A stretch of 32,101 bases of DNA. Source: an uncultured Collinsella sp. GTDB lineage: Bacteria > Actinomycetota > Coriobacteriia > Coriobacteriales > Coriobacteriaceae. The position numbers and the translations under genes are program-made. The stretch spans positions 1-32,101 of the forward strand of contig CAKUGT010000017.1 of assembly GCA_934654795.1 (NCBI GenBank), written 5' to 3'. This document shows positions 24,042-31,790 of this stretch, one piece after another; the stretch's first letter is position 1; every line of letters starts with the position of its first letter. The notes beneath the pieces are model-generated. The model searched no databases, was not told where the DNA came from, and worked only from the letters and a program-made list of their open reading frames with translations.

Positions 24042-26402
24042 ATGGATGCCGCAGCCCGTACCGCCCATGATTCCACCCTCCAGCCGTTCTCGGAGATGGA
24101 GCACTATAAGCATGCCGATGAGCTGCCGCCCGAGATTATGGCGGACAGCTACGACAAACTGGAGCGCCTGTGCCTCAAATATATGAATGAGGACGACTTT
24201 TCTAAGGTGGAGCAGGCCTATTGCTTTGCTGCCGAGAAGCACTGCAACCAAAAGCGCCGCTCGGGTGAGATGTACATCAACCATCCCGTCGAGGTGGCCA
24301 TCATTTTGGCCGATCTCAAGATGGACTGTGACGTGGTGTGCGCCGCGCTGCTGCACGATACCGTCGAGGATACCGAGACCTCGCTTGCCGATGTTTCCGG
24401 CCTGTTTGGCGATACGGTGGCCGAGCTCGTCGATGGCGTGACCAAGCTCACCAACATCGAAGTCGACAGCATGGACGAGAAGCAGGCCCTCACGCTGCGC
24501 AAGATGTTCCTCGCCATGTCCAAGGACATCCGCGTCATTATCGTTAAGCTTGCCGATCGTCTGCACAACATGCGCACCCTTGCCGCTCTGCGTGAGGACC
24601 GTCGCCTGTTTAAGGCTCGCGAGACCATGGACGTGTACGCGCCCCTGGCCGACCGTCTGGGCATGAGCTCCATTAAATGGGAGCTCGAGGACCTGTCCTT
24701 CTTCTACCTGGAGCCCGATGCCTACCAGCGCATCGCACGCATGGTGGCGGAGTCGCGCGAGGTCCGTGAGCGCTATCTGGCCGAGACCATCAAGACGCTC
24801 ACCGACGAGCTCAACCGTATTGGCCTGGAAGACTTCCAGATCAACGGCCGTTCCAAGCACTATTGGTCCATCTACCAAAAGATGAAGCGCAAGGGCAAGG
24901 AATTCTCCGAGATCTACGACCTGGTGGCACTGCGCGTCATCACGCATTCGGTGCGCGATTGCTACTCCACGCTCGGCGCGGTGCACACGCTGTGGCACCC
25001 CATGCCCGGCCGCTTTAAAGACTATATCGCCATGCCCAAGGTCAATAACTACCAGTCGCTCCACACGACGGTCATCGGCCCCACGGCTCGCCCGCTCGAG
25101 ATTCAGATTCGAACCTACGAGATGCATGAGCAGGCCGAGTACGGCATTGCCGCCCACTGGCTATATAAGAAGTCGGGCGGATCGTCTGCCTCCAAGACCA
25201 ACGATGCGCAGCGTCTGGACGACCAGATTAACTGGCTCAAACATTCGCTCGATTGGGCTGCGTCTGATGAGATTACCGACGCCAAGGAATACCTGCATTC
25301 GCTGAAGGTCGACCTCTTCGATCAGGAGATCTTTGTCTTTACGCCCAAGGGCGAGGTCATGGCGCTTCGTGCCGGCTCCACGCCGCTCGACTTTGCCTAC
25401 GCCGTTCACACCGAGGTGGGAAACCATTGCGTCGGCGCCAAAATCAACGGTGCGGTGGCTCCGCTCACGCACGAGATTAAGACGGGTGACCGTGTCGAGA
25501 TTCTGACTAACAAGAGTTCCAAGCCGTCGCGTGATTGGCTCAAGATCGTTAAGACACCTTCCGCCAAGTCAAAGATCCGCCGCTATTTTGCCGCTGCGAC
25601 CAAGGACGACGACGCTGCTGCTGGTCGCGATATGCTGGCCAAGGACCTGCGTAAGCGTGGCTATGGCATTTCTACGCCGCGTTCGACGCGTGCGCTCAAC
25701 GCCGTGGCGGAGCAGTTTAACTTCAAGCAGCTCGAGGACCTGTTTGCCGCCGTCGGCGCCGGCAAGGTTGCCCCGCGCGCTGTGGGCAATAAGGTCGAGC
25801 AAATCTTGGACCCCAAGCCCGAGGAACAGCTCACCAAGGCCGAGGCTATCGCCGAGGTCGTGAAGCAGCCTGCTCGCGGCTCCAACCGCAAGCCGCAAAA
25901 GCGCGGCAAGAGCGCCGGTAACGGCATTATCGTCAAGGGCGAGAGCAACAGCGGCCTACTGGTCCGTTTGGCTCATTGCTGCAACCCCGTGACGGGCGAC
26001 GACATCGTCGGCTTCATCACGCGCGGTCGTGGCGTTTCGGTGCATCGCGCCAACTGTCCCAACGTCAAGGGTCTTATGGAGCATCCCGAGCGCATGATCG
26101 AAGTGGAGTGGGACGGCGCTGCCGACACCCTCTTCCAGGTCGAGATCGTGGTCGAGTGCCTGGACCGCATGGGCCTTCTCAAGGATGTCACCATTGCCAT
26201 TGGCGATGCGGGCGGCAATATCCTTTCTGCCGCCACGTCGACCAACCGCGAGGGTATTGCAACCCTGCGCTTTATGGTCGAGATCTCGGACGCGAGTGGT
26301 CTGGATCCGCTGCTGGCCTCCATCAGCAGCGTTGACTCGGTCTACGACGCGCGCCGCCTGATGCCCGGTGAGGGTGGAGCCCAGCTTAAGCGCCGCGTTT
26401 AG
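24042..26402 (+). CDS. rel: Bifunctional (p)ppGpp synthetase/hydrolase
   Basis: This 786-residue Rel enzyme makes and degrades the alarmone (p)ppGpp. It has the HD hydrolase domain with INHPVEVA (79-86), LLHDTVEDT (103-111, HD at 105-106) and KLADRLHNMRTL; the synthetase domain with GRFKDYIAMPKVNNYQSLHT near 322-341 and EIQIRTYEMHEQAEYGIAAHW; a TGS domain at about 425-487; the conserved Cys-Cys-containing RLAHCCNPVTGD region; and a C-terminal ACT domain from about 705. Both active sites look intact. AAGGGGACCTCG precedes the ATG, 15 bp after the recJ-helicase stop, so it belongs to that operon. It is likely the main stress alarmone enzyme of the cell. Confidence 0.97.
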   Translation: MDAAARTAHDSTLQPFSEMEHYKHADELPPEIMADSYDKLERLCLKYMNEDDFSKVEQAYCFAAEKHCNQKRRSGEMYINHPVEVAIILADLKMDCDVVCAALLHDTVEDTETSLADVSGLFGDTVAELVDGVTKLTNIEVDSMDEKQALTLRKMFLAMSKDIRVIIVKLADRLHNMRTLAALREDRRLFKARETMDVYAPLADRLGMSSIKWELEDLSFFYLEPDAYQRIARMVAESREVRERYLAETIKTLTDELNRIGLEDFQINGRSKHYWSIYQKMKRKGKEFSEIYDLVALRVITHSVRDCYSTLGAVHTLWHPMPGRFKDYIAMPKVNNYQSLHTTVIGPTARPLEIQIRTYEMHEQAEYGIAAHWLYKKSGGSSASKTNDAQRLDDQINWLKHSLDWAASDEITDAKEYLHSLKVDLFDQEIFVFTPKGEVMALRAGSTPLDFAYAVHTEVGNHCVGAKINGAVAPLTHEIKTGDRVEILTNKSSKPSRDWLKIVKTPSAKSKIRRYFAAATKDDDAAAGRDMLAKDLRKRGYGISTPRSTRALNAVAEQFNFKQLEDLFAAVGAGKVAPRAVGNKVEQILDPKPEEQLTKAEAIAEVVKQPARGSNRKPQKRGKSAGNGIIVKGESNSGLLVRLAHCCNPVTGDDIVGFITRGRGVSVHRANCPNVKGLMEHPERMIEVEWDGAADTLFQVEIVVECLDRMGLLKDVTIAIGDAGGNILSAATSTNREGIATLRFMVEISDASGLDPLLASISSVDSVYDARRLMPGEGGAQLKRRV

Positions 26403-26439
26403 TCACGACGAACGTGCCACATTATCGATATTCGCTACA

Positions 26440-26469
26440 CTCGAGGCATCGTTTGATGCCTCGAGTTCT
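26440..26469 (+). terminator. Hairpin after rel
   Basis: A perfect 11-bp stem (26440-26450 with 26455-26465, loop GTTT) is followed by TTCTAT. It is 38 bp after rel and 21 bp before the hydrolase ATG. The short T tail suggests partial termination, and a TACACT at 26434-26439 could be a -10 for the next gene, so its role is uncertain. Confidence 0.5.
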
Positions 26470-26486
26470 ATAGAGAGGAGAGGGAC

Positions 26487-27170
26487 ATGAGTGCTGTGTC
26501 CTTGGATTTAACTCCCAAGGGATCGGTCGAGATCGAGACGCTCGTAAACGGTCCCATTCAGACCAATAGCTATGCTGTTATTTCGGACAATGAGTGCGTG
26601 ATTATCGACCCCGCATGGGAAGGAGAGCGCTTGATGGAGCATATCCGAGCCGAGCATCCCGGCGTACGCGTGTTTGGCGCCGTATGCACTCATGGCCATG
26701 CCGATCATGTTGGTGGTGTTGCAGGCGTGCGAACCACCGTTGGCGAGGGCTGCCAGTATGAGCTGTGTGCTAAGGATGTGGCGGTGCCGCATGCGAACAT
26801 CGAGGAACAGCGAGCTATGTGGGGCATTGAGACGCCTGACCCCGGGGAGCCGACTCGCCTGCTCGCCGAGGGAGATGCTATCGAGGTGGGCGATATCTAC
26901 CTGCAGGTGATCGAGACGCCAGGGCATACGCCGGGCGGGATCGTCTTGTTTGCTGCCACCGAGCAGGGGAACATTGCCTTTGTGGGCGACACCCTGTTTC
27001 CGGGTGGGCACGGCCGCACCGATCTTTCTGGAGGAGACGAGGCGGCAATTCTGCGCTCGCTCTCCAAGCTCGCCCGGCTTCTCCCGCCCGATACCGTTTG
27101 CCTAACCGGTCATGGCGATTCGACCACCATGGCACGCGAGCTCATGCAGAACCCTTTCATGCAGATTTAG
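26487..27170 (+). CDS. MBL fold metallo-hydrolase (glyoxalase II-like)
   Basis: This 227-residue protein has the full metal-binding set of the metallo-beta-lactamase fold: HGHADH (69-74), His147 in TPGHTPGG, Asp168 in VGDTLFPG and His209 in LTGHGD, so two zinc or iron ions can bind. The sequence resembles the short glyoxalase II-like hydrolases (YcbL type) that act on thioesters such as lactoylglutathione; the true substrate is unknown, and glutathione is absent from many actinobacteria. GGAGAGGGAC precedes the ATG. It follows rel after a hairpin and could be partly cotranscribed. Confidence 0.88.
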   Translation: MSAVSLDLTPKGSVEIETLVNGPIQTNSYAVISDNECVIIDPAWEGERLMEHIRAEHPGVRVFGAVCTHGHADHVGGVAGVRTTVGEGCQYELCAKDVAVPHANIEEQRAMWGIETPDPGEPTRLLAEGDAIEVGDIYLQVIETPGHTPGGIVLFAATEQGNIAFVGDTLFPGGHGRTDLSGGDEAAILRSLSKLARLLPPDTVCLTGHGDSTTMARELMQNPFMQI

Positions 27171-27296
27171 CTTAATAGTCGGCTTTTGAAGCACGAGAAG
27201 CGTCCAAACGTCAAGCTATTTTTCCCCAACGGGTCGATTTCGTAGGGCAAACGGTCAAAAAAGTCTGTTTGGACGATATTCGTGAACAAACGAACG

Positions 27297-27324
27297 TTTA
27301 TGCTCGGGTGCGCCGTGGTAAAAT
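27297..27324 (+). promoter_or_regulatory. Candidate promoter of fba
   Basis: TTTATG (27297-27302) and TAAAAT (27319-27324) are spaced 16 bp, about 40 bases before the fba ATG. The 27171-27296 stretch before it shows no gene or clear terminator. Confidence 0.5.
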
Positions 27325-27364
27325 CTCAGGCGTTATCGGAGCAACCTTACAGGAGGTTTCTTTT

Positions 27365-28231
27365 ATGCTCGTCAACGCAGCAGACATGCTCAAGAAGGCC
27401 GAGGCCGGCAAGTACGGTCTTGGTGCCTTCAACACCAACAACCTCGAGTGGACCCTGGCTATTCTCCAGGCCGCCGAGGAGGCCAAGTCTCCGCTGATCC
27501 TTCAGTGCACCGCTGGTGCCGCTAAGTGGATGGGCGGTTTCAAGGTCTGCGCCGACATGGTCAAGGCTGCCGTCGAGGCCACGGGCGTTACCGTTCCCGT
27601 CGCCCTTCACCTCGATCACGGTTCTTACGAGGACTGCTTCAAGTGCATCGAGGCCGGCTTCACGTCCATCATGTATGACGGCTCTCACGAGGAGACCTTC
27701 CAGCTTAACCTCGACCGCACCAAGGAGCTCGTTGAGCTTGCCCACTCCAAGGGCATGTCCATCGAGGCCGAGGTCGGCGGCATCGGCGGCACCGAGGACG
27801 GCGTGACCTCCAGCGGCGAGCTCGCTGATCCTGCTGAGTGCAAGCAGATCGCTGACCTGGGCGTCGACTTCCTCGCCTGCGGCATCGGCAACATCCATGG
27901 TGTGTACCCCGCCGACTGGGCTGGCCTTTCCTTCGAGCGCCTGGGCGAGATCAAGGCCCAGACCGGCGACCTGCCCCTCGTCCTGCACGGTGGCACCGGC
28001 ATCCCCGAGGATCAGATCAAGAAGGCCATCTCCCTGGGCATCTCCAAGATCAACGTCAACACCGACCTGCAGCTCGTCTTCGCCAAGGGCGTCCGCGAGT
28101 ACATCGAGGCTGGCAAGGATCAGCAGGGCAAGGGCTTTGACCCCCGCAAGCTCCTCAAGCCTGGTCGCGACAACATCGTTGCCCGCACCAAGGAGCTCAT
28201 GGAGGAGTTTGGCTCCGTCAACAAGGCGTAA
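27365..28231 (+). CDS. fba: Class II fructose-bisphosphate aldolase
   Basis: This enzyme interconverts fructose 1,6-bisphosphate with glyceraldehyde 3-phosphate and dihydroxyacetone phosphate in glycolysis. The 288-residue chain shows the class II zinc site: His85 in LHLDHG with catalytic Asp84, Glu136 in EAEVGG, His178 in GNIHG and His208 in LHGGTG, plus the phosphate-binding NVNTD. The start at 27365 has AGGAGGT eight bases upstream; the frame is open back to 27269 but without a good site. Codon use is strongly biased to C-ending codons such as AAG and CTC, as expected of a highly expressed gene. Tagatose-bisphosphate aldolase is a less likely alternative. Confidence 0.94.
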   Translation: MLVNAADMLKKAEAGKYGLGAFNTNNLEWTLAILQAAEEAKSPLILQCTAGAAKWMGGFKVCADMVKAAVEATGVTVPVALHLDHGSYEDCFKCIEAGFTSIMYDGSHEETFQLNLDRTKELVELAHSKGMSIEAEVGGIGGTEDGVTSSGELADPAECKQIADLGVDFLACGIGNIHGVYPADWAGLSFERLGEIKAQTGDLPLVLHGGTGIPEDQIKKAISLGISKINVNTDLQLVFAKGVREYIEAGKDQQGKGFDPRKLLKPGRDNIVARTKELMEEFGSVNKA

Positions 28232-28251
28232 GCGTCGCTAAATTTCCCGCC

Positions 28252-28343
28252 GGAAGCCCCGTCCCCCTACACTGTTTCCTTTGCGCTCACCTGGCTTCGC
28301 CAGAAGTCGCGCCAAGGAAACAGTTCCGGGGGACGGGGCTTCC
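28252..28343 (+). repeat. Long nested hairpin element after fba (also likely terminator)
   Basis: Nearly all of these 92 bases fold on themselves. A perfect 16-bp outer stem (28252-28267 with 28328-28343), an 11-bp stem (28271-28281 with 28314-28324), GCGC (28283-28286 with 28309-28312) and an innermost CTGGC/GCCAG hairpin (28291-28303) are stacked. TTCGTTT follows. Starting 20 bp after the fba stop, it can end fba transcription, but the size and the partial second copy downstream suggest a mobile repeat rather than a plain terminator. Confidence 0.75.
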
Positions 28344-28387
28344 TTCGTTTAACGCCGCAGGGTTACAAGTCTGAATTAAGATAGCTA

Positions 28388-28480
28388 CTGGCTTTGCCAG
28401 AAGTCGCGCAATGGGAAAAGCTCCGGGGAAACGGGGCCTCCTTTGTTAACTCGCTACAGGGTTACTGGGCTGAAGTCATT
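28388..28480 (+). repeat. Second, half copy of the fba hairpin element
   Basis: From CTGGCTTTGCCAG (28388-28400) on, this repeats the right half of the first element (AGAAGTCGCGC, the CTCCGGGG...ACGGGG region and CCTTTGTT) and also its flank (GCAGGGTTAC versus ACAGGGTTAC), with scattered changes. The left arm is missing, so the large stem cannot form. The similarity beyond the hairpin shows a direct duplication about 97 bp apart. Confidence 0.65.
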
Positions 28481-28517
28481 TTTTGACTACCGTTCGGCGG
28501 CGTTGATGGCTCCCTTG

Positions 28518-28546
28518 TTGGGGCTTTCTTTTTATCTCGCTACAAT
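28518..28546 (+). promoter_or_regulatory. Promoter of the transglutaminase-like gene
   Basis: TTGGGG (28518-28523) and TACAAT (28541-28546) are spaced exactly 17 bp. A transcript from about 28553 would reach the GGAG site and ATG at 28581, which supports that start over the upstream TTG at 28443. Confidence 0.65.
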
Positions 28547-28580
28547 GTGCTTCAAGAGTTCTAATGACTTGGAGTTTGGT

Positions 28581-30014
28581 ATGGCTGTTATTGATGTGCT
28601 GCCTTCGGATGGGAAGGTTATTGACGAGGGTCCTGTTGGCTGCTCTGTTGATGTTTGCTGTGATGATTTTCGCCATCTCGATATTGGGCTACCGCCTGAG
28701 ATTCTTCGTCTCAAAGATGCCGGGTATTTGACGCAGGCTGTTGCTGCCTGCGATCGCCTTTTGGAGCAGAACCCCGAGCCTTCGCTGGCTGCTTGTGTTC
28801 GTGCCGAGCGGTATCGCATGCTCGAGACGCCGCTTCATTTTTCGGTGTCGCGCGATCGAGCTATTGCGATGATTCGCGAGGAGTGGCCAGAGTTTACCGA
28901 AGAGCAGTTTGATGACCTGATTAATCGTAAGCGTATTGACTGGCGCTTTATCGATGGCGAACTGTTCGTTCTCGACAACTTCCTCGATTCGCTTCGCGTA
29001 TATCCCAAAGAGGTTCCCGGCATGCGGCCCGATTCTACGGACGGAATAGCACTGCGCAACGAGATGCTCAAGGAGATGGAGTCACAAAACGGATTGGCTC
29101 GCGTCATTACGCTTAAAGCGTCCGTGTCTGTCCCCGGCGCTCTGGAAGGGGAGACCGTTCGCGCGTGGCTACCCGTTGCCGCCGCCTGTCGTCAACAGTC
29201 TCATATCGAGGTTCTCGATATGACGCCGGAGGGTGCTGTTGCCCCCGCGAATGCTTCGGCGCGTACCGCCTCGTGGTCTTCTTCGAGTGAGCGCTCATTC
29301 TCGGTGACCTATCGCTATCAAATTGATGCCGCTTATCGTGATGTCTATGGGGGTGCGCTTCCGGTGCATCCTTGCATGGACGCGCCACTGCCCGTGGACA
29401 CCTCCGAGGACCGTCCGCACATTGCATTCACGCCGTATCTACAGCAGCTGACAGCCCGTGTCATTGACGGGCTCGAGGATCCGCTCGATCGCGCCCGTGC
29501 TATCTATGATTACCTGACGCAGTACATCGACTATCGCTATCAGCCGCCGTACTTGCTTTTGGGATCTATTGCCGATGACTGCGCGCATTCGCTCCGCGGC
29601 GATTGCGGCGTTATGGCGCTCACGTTTATCACCATGTGCCGTATCGCGGGCGTGCCTGCCCGTTGGCAGAGCGGCCTGTATGTTGCGCCCGATTCGGTGG
29701 GGTCGCACGACTGGGCAGAGTTCTATACGCCGCAGACCGGATGGCTCAACGCCGACGTGTCATTTGGATCTTCTGCTCGCAGGATGGGGGAGGAGTGGCG
29801 CCGCCGTCACTACTTTGGCAATCTCGACCCTTGGCGTATGGTGGCCAACAATCGATTCCAGGCAGAGTTTGAGCCCTCTTTCGACGGCATGCGCGAGGAC
29901 CCTTACGATAACCAGATGGGTGAGGCTTCGGTCGACGGTCGCGGATGCCGTCGGCGCGAGATGCTCCGCACGGTCGAACTCATCGAAATGCTCGAAGTTC
30001 CATTTTCGGACTAA
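28581..30014 (+). CDS. Transglutaminase-like domain protein
   Basis: This 477-residue protein has a C-terminal transglutaminase/protease-like core: Cys342 in RGDCGVMAL, His376 in SHDWAEFY and Asp392 in NADVSFG form the catalytic triad, with the typical GVPARWQSGLY between. The first 280 residues are not recognised; they include an acidic start and a helical stretch with DRLLEQNPEPSLAACVRAERYRML that resembles a tetratricopeptide-type repeat. There is no signal peptide, so a cytoplasmic peptidase or amidase role is likelier than wall crosslinking. The first 150 codons use more T-ending codons than neighbouring genes, perhaps a sign of a different origin. It is monocistronic between repeats and a tRNA. 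Confidence 0.82.
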   Translation: MAVIDVLPSDGKVIDEGPVGCSVDVCCDDFRHLDIGLPPEILRLKDAGYLTQAVAACDRLLEQNPEPSLAACVRAERYRMLETPLHFSVSRDRAIAMIREEWPEFTEEQFDDLINRKRIDWRFIDGELFVLDNFLDSLRVYPKEVPGMRPDSTDGIALRNEMLKEMESQNGLARVITLKASVSVPGALEGETVRAWLPVAAACRQQSHIEVLDMTPEGAVAPANASARTASWSSSSERSFSVTYRYQIDAAYRDVYGGALPVHPCMDAPLPVDTSEDRPHIAFTPYLQQLTARVIDGLEDPLDRARAIYDYLTQYIDYRYQPPYLLLGSIADDCAHSLRGDCGVMALTFITMCRIAGVPARWQSGLYVAPDSVGSHDWAEFYTPQTGWLNADVSFGSSARRMGEEWRRRHYFGNLDPWRMVANNRFQAEFEPSFDGMREDPYDNQMGEASVDGRGCRRREMLRTVELIEMLEVPFSD

Positions 30015-30053
30015 TCGGTAGAAAGCTGTGATAAACTAACTCACGCATTGCGT

Positions 30054-30140
30054 GCCCGAGTGGCGGAATTGGCAGACGCAGTGGACTCAAAATCCACCGT
30101 TGGCAACAACGTGCGAGTTCGAGTCTCGCCTCGGGCACCA
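30054..30140 (+). tRNA. tRNA-Leu(CAA)
   Basis: The 87-base gene has acceptor arms GCCCGAG (30054-30060) and CTCGGGC (30130-30136), discriminator A and encoded CCA. The anticodon stem is GTGGA/TCCAC with loop CTCAAAA, giving anticodon CAA (30088-30090), which reads UUG. A long variable arm with GTTGGCAACAAC and a T arm with GTTCGAG complete a class II leucine tRNA. TAAACT at 30032-30037 is a possible -10. Confidence 0.97.
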
Positions 30141-30161
30141 TACATGCAAGTGAGCGTTCAA

Positions 30162-30183
30162 GGGGGTCAAGGCCCCCTTTTTC
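30162..30183 (+). terminator. tRNA-Leu terminator
   Basis: GGGGG (30162-30166) pairs with CCCCC (30173-30177), followed by a T5 run, 22 bases after the CCA. Confidence 0.85.
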
Positions 30184-30343
30184 GTGCCGAACTCGCGTGA
30201 GCGCGCGGAGCGTTAAGCAAACAGGCCTGTGGCCTGTTTGTAGCGGAGCGTGGCGAGGGCGCCACGCGCCCGAAGCCCGGGACTTCGCGAAGCGAAGGCC
30301 CTTCGAGTCTCGCCTCGGGCACCATTCATGCAAGCGAGCGTTC

Positions 30344-30365
30344 AAGGGGGTTGCGGCCCCTTTTT
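30344..30365 (+). terminator. Duplicate terminator at the second tRNA-end copy
   Basis: AAGGGG pairs with CCCCTT, with T5 after it. It is the counterpart of the tRNA terminator and insulates the translation operon downstream. Confidence 0.75.
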
Positions 30366-30398
30366 CGTGTACGTAATGTGATAACGTGCTGTACGTGT

Positions 30399-30586
30399 TA
30401 TTATTTGCAAGGCGTTGTTCCCGCAATGCCCTAAAGAGGAACCTGAGGGTTCCCACCTTTTGGCGCCAATGAGCAGCTGACTGGTCATACAACTTAGATT
30501 CCCTTCCTCAAATCGAGGAAGTCTATGTGTACGACCTGGTTGCTGAGAAGCGCCGGGTTATTTTTTTATGAATGGAGGTAGGGAAA
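30399..30586 (+). promoter_or_regulatory. infC operon leader with attenuator-like terminator
   Basis: After a TATTAT -10 candidate (30399-30404) the leader of about 175 bases holds a GGAACC/GGTTCC hairpin (30438-30453), TTGGCGCCAA, and a perfect CTTCCTC/GAGGAAG hairpin (30503-30521). Last comes ACCTGG (30534-30539) paired with CCGGGT (30553-30558), followed by TTATTTTTTT. That last hairpin is an intrinsic terminator placed directly before the infC ribosome binding site. In Bacillus, ribosomal protein L20 controls infC-rpmI-rplT through a leader terminator; an analogous control here is inferred, not shown. Confidence 0.65.
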
Positions 30587-31141
30587 ATAGCTAAGTCTGA
30601 TGACACCCGCATCAACGACGAGATCACCGCATCTTCGTGCCGTTTGATTGGCGTCGATGGCTCTCAGCTCGGCCTGTTCGCCATCCGCGATGCTCAGCGC
30701 GTCGCTGACGATCAGGGTCTCGATCTGGTCGAGATCGCTCCCAACGCGGAGCCGCCGGTCTGCAAGGTCATGGACTACGGTAAGTTCAAGTACCAGCAGG
30801 CCATGAAGGCCAAGGCTGCTCGTAAGAACCAGTCCAAGGTCGAGGTCAAGGAAATGAAGTTCCGACCCAAGATCGACGTTGGCGACTACGAGACCAAGAA
30901 GGGTCACGTTCTGCGCTTCCTCAAGAAGGGCGCACGCGTTAAGATCACCATCATGTTCCGCGGCCGTGAGATGGCTCACCCGGAGCAGGGCCTTAACGTT
31001 CTCGAGCGTCTCGCCGAGGATCTCAAGCCTTACGCTACGGTCGAGTCCAAGCCTAAGATGGAAGGCCGTAACATGCTTATGCTGCTCGCCCCGATTAAGG
31101 GCGCCTTCGATGAGGATAAAGCGGCAAGCGATAGCAAGTAA
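30587..31141 (+). CDS. infC: Translation initiation factor IF-3, apparent AUA start
   Basis: IF-3 binds the 30S subunit, keeps subunits apart and checks the start codon. The protein (184 residues from 30587) has the N-domain RINDEITA...RLIGVDGSQLG, VEIAPNAEPPVCKVMDYGKFKYQ, the linker with KAKAARKNQ and the C-domain KEMKFRPKIDVGDYETK...FRGREMAHPEQG. The ribosome binding site GGAGGTA (30574-30580) is placed six bases before ATA 30587, giving the usual AKSDDTRIND start. The in-frame ATG at 30572 overlaps that site and has only a T run before it. Rare start codons (AUU in E. coli) are a known autoregulatory feature of infC. The operon continues with rpmI. Confidence 0.93.
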   Translation: MAKSDDTRINDEITASSCRLIGVDGSQLGLFAIRDAQRVADDQGLDLVEIAPNAEPPVCKVMDYGKFKYQQAMKAKAARKNQSKVEVKEMKFRPKIDVGDYETKKGHVLRFLKKGARVKITIMFRGREMAHPEQGLNVLERLAEDLKPYATVESKPKMEGRNMLMLLAPIKGAFDEDKAASDSK

Positions 31142-31173
31142 CTAGTGTTCTGTAACCGATTAAGGAGTATTTC

Positions 31174-31365
31174 ATGCCTAAGATGAAGTCCCACAGCGGC
31201 ACCAAGAAGCGTTTCCGCAAGACTGGTACCGGCAAGCTTATGCGCGCCAAGGCTTTCAAGAGCCACATCCTGAGCAAGAAGTCCACCAAGCGTAAGCGTG
31301 GCTTCCGTCAGGAGACCGAGATCGCCGCTGCCGACCGCAAGGTCATCAAGTCGCGTCTCGCCTAA
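31174..31365 (+). CDS. rpmI: 50S ribosomal protein L35
   Basis: This 63-residue basic protein starts [21 protein letters not shown] and contains [15 protein letters not shown], both diagnostic of bL35. It binds 23S rRNA in the large subunit. AAGGAG lies seven bases upstream of the ATG, 32 bp after infC. Confidence 0.98.
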   Translation: MPKMKSHSGTKKRFRKTGTGKLMRAKAFKSHILSKKSTKRKRGFRQETEIAAADRKVIKSRLA

Positions 31366-31411
31366 GTTCGCGTTCCCGTTTTTCGTTTTACCGTCTAGGA
31401 GTTGATAGAAC

Positions 31412-31771
31412 ATGGCACGTATTAAGCGCGCTGTTGCCGCCAAGAAGAAGCGCCGTACCGTTATGCACCGTGCGAAGGGTTACTACGGTGCCGCTTCGCG
31501 TACTTACAAGCATGCTAAAGAGCAGGTCCAGCACTCCCTGCAGTATCAGTATCGTGATCGCCGCAACAAGAAGCGCGAGATTCGTTCTCTCTGGATCACT
31601 CGTATCAACGCTGCTGCTCGCCTGAACGATATTTCTTACTCTCAGTTCATGCACGGCCTGAAGGTTGCCGGCATCGAGCTCGACCGCAAGGTCCTGGCTC
31701 AGATGGCTTACGAGGACATCGAGTCCTTCAACGAGCTGGCTACCATCGCCAAGAAGGCTCTCGAAGCCTAA
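31412..31771 (+). CDS. rplT: 50S ribosomal protein L20
   Basis: This 119-residue protein begins MARIKRAVAAKKKRRTVM and has KGYYGAASRTYKHAKEQVQH, LWITRINAAARLNDISYSQF and the C-terminal MHGLKVAGIELDRKVLAQ of bL20. It is an early assembly protein on 23S rRNA and, in other bacteria, represses its own operon at the leader. AGGAG lies upstream with a spacing of about 11. It ends the infC-rpmI-rplT operon. Confidence 0.98.
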   Translation: MARIKRAVAAKKKRRTVMHRAKGYYGAASRTYKHAKEQVQHSLQYQYRDRRNKKREIRSLWITRINAAARLNDISYSQFMHGLKVAGIELDRKVLAQMAYEDIESFNELATIAKKALEA

Positions 31772-31790
31772 TAGATTCTCTTGAATCGCT

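Larger units (their letters stand above)
30118..30370 (+). repeat. Direct repeat of the tRNA-Leu 3' end and terminator
   Basis: Copy 1 runs from the last 23 bases of the tRNA (30118-30140) through its terminator to about 30186. Copy 2 runs from 30302 to about 30369, with the 23 tRNA bases identical and a few changes after. The 115 bp between the copies hold dense palindromes, including a perfect 10-bp hairpin (30218-30227 with 30231-30240), a repeated GCGGAGCGT and CTTCGC/GCGAAG. No gene lies here. Confidence 0.85.

Noticed and set aside
29980..30492. 170-codon minus-strand frame across the tRNA-Leu gene
   Set aside because: Its middle part (EARLELARCC...) is the antisense translation of a leucine tRNA, a well-known false gene. 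The repeat of the tRNA end gives it the appearance of internal repetition.
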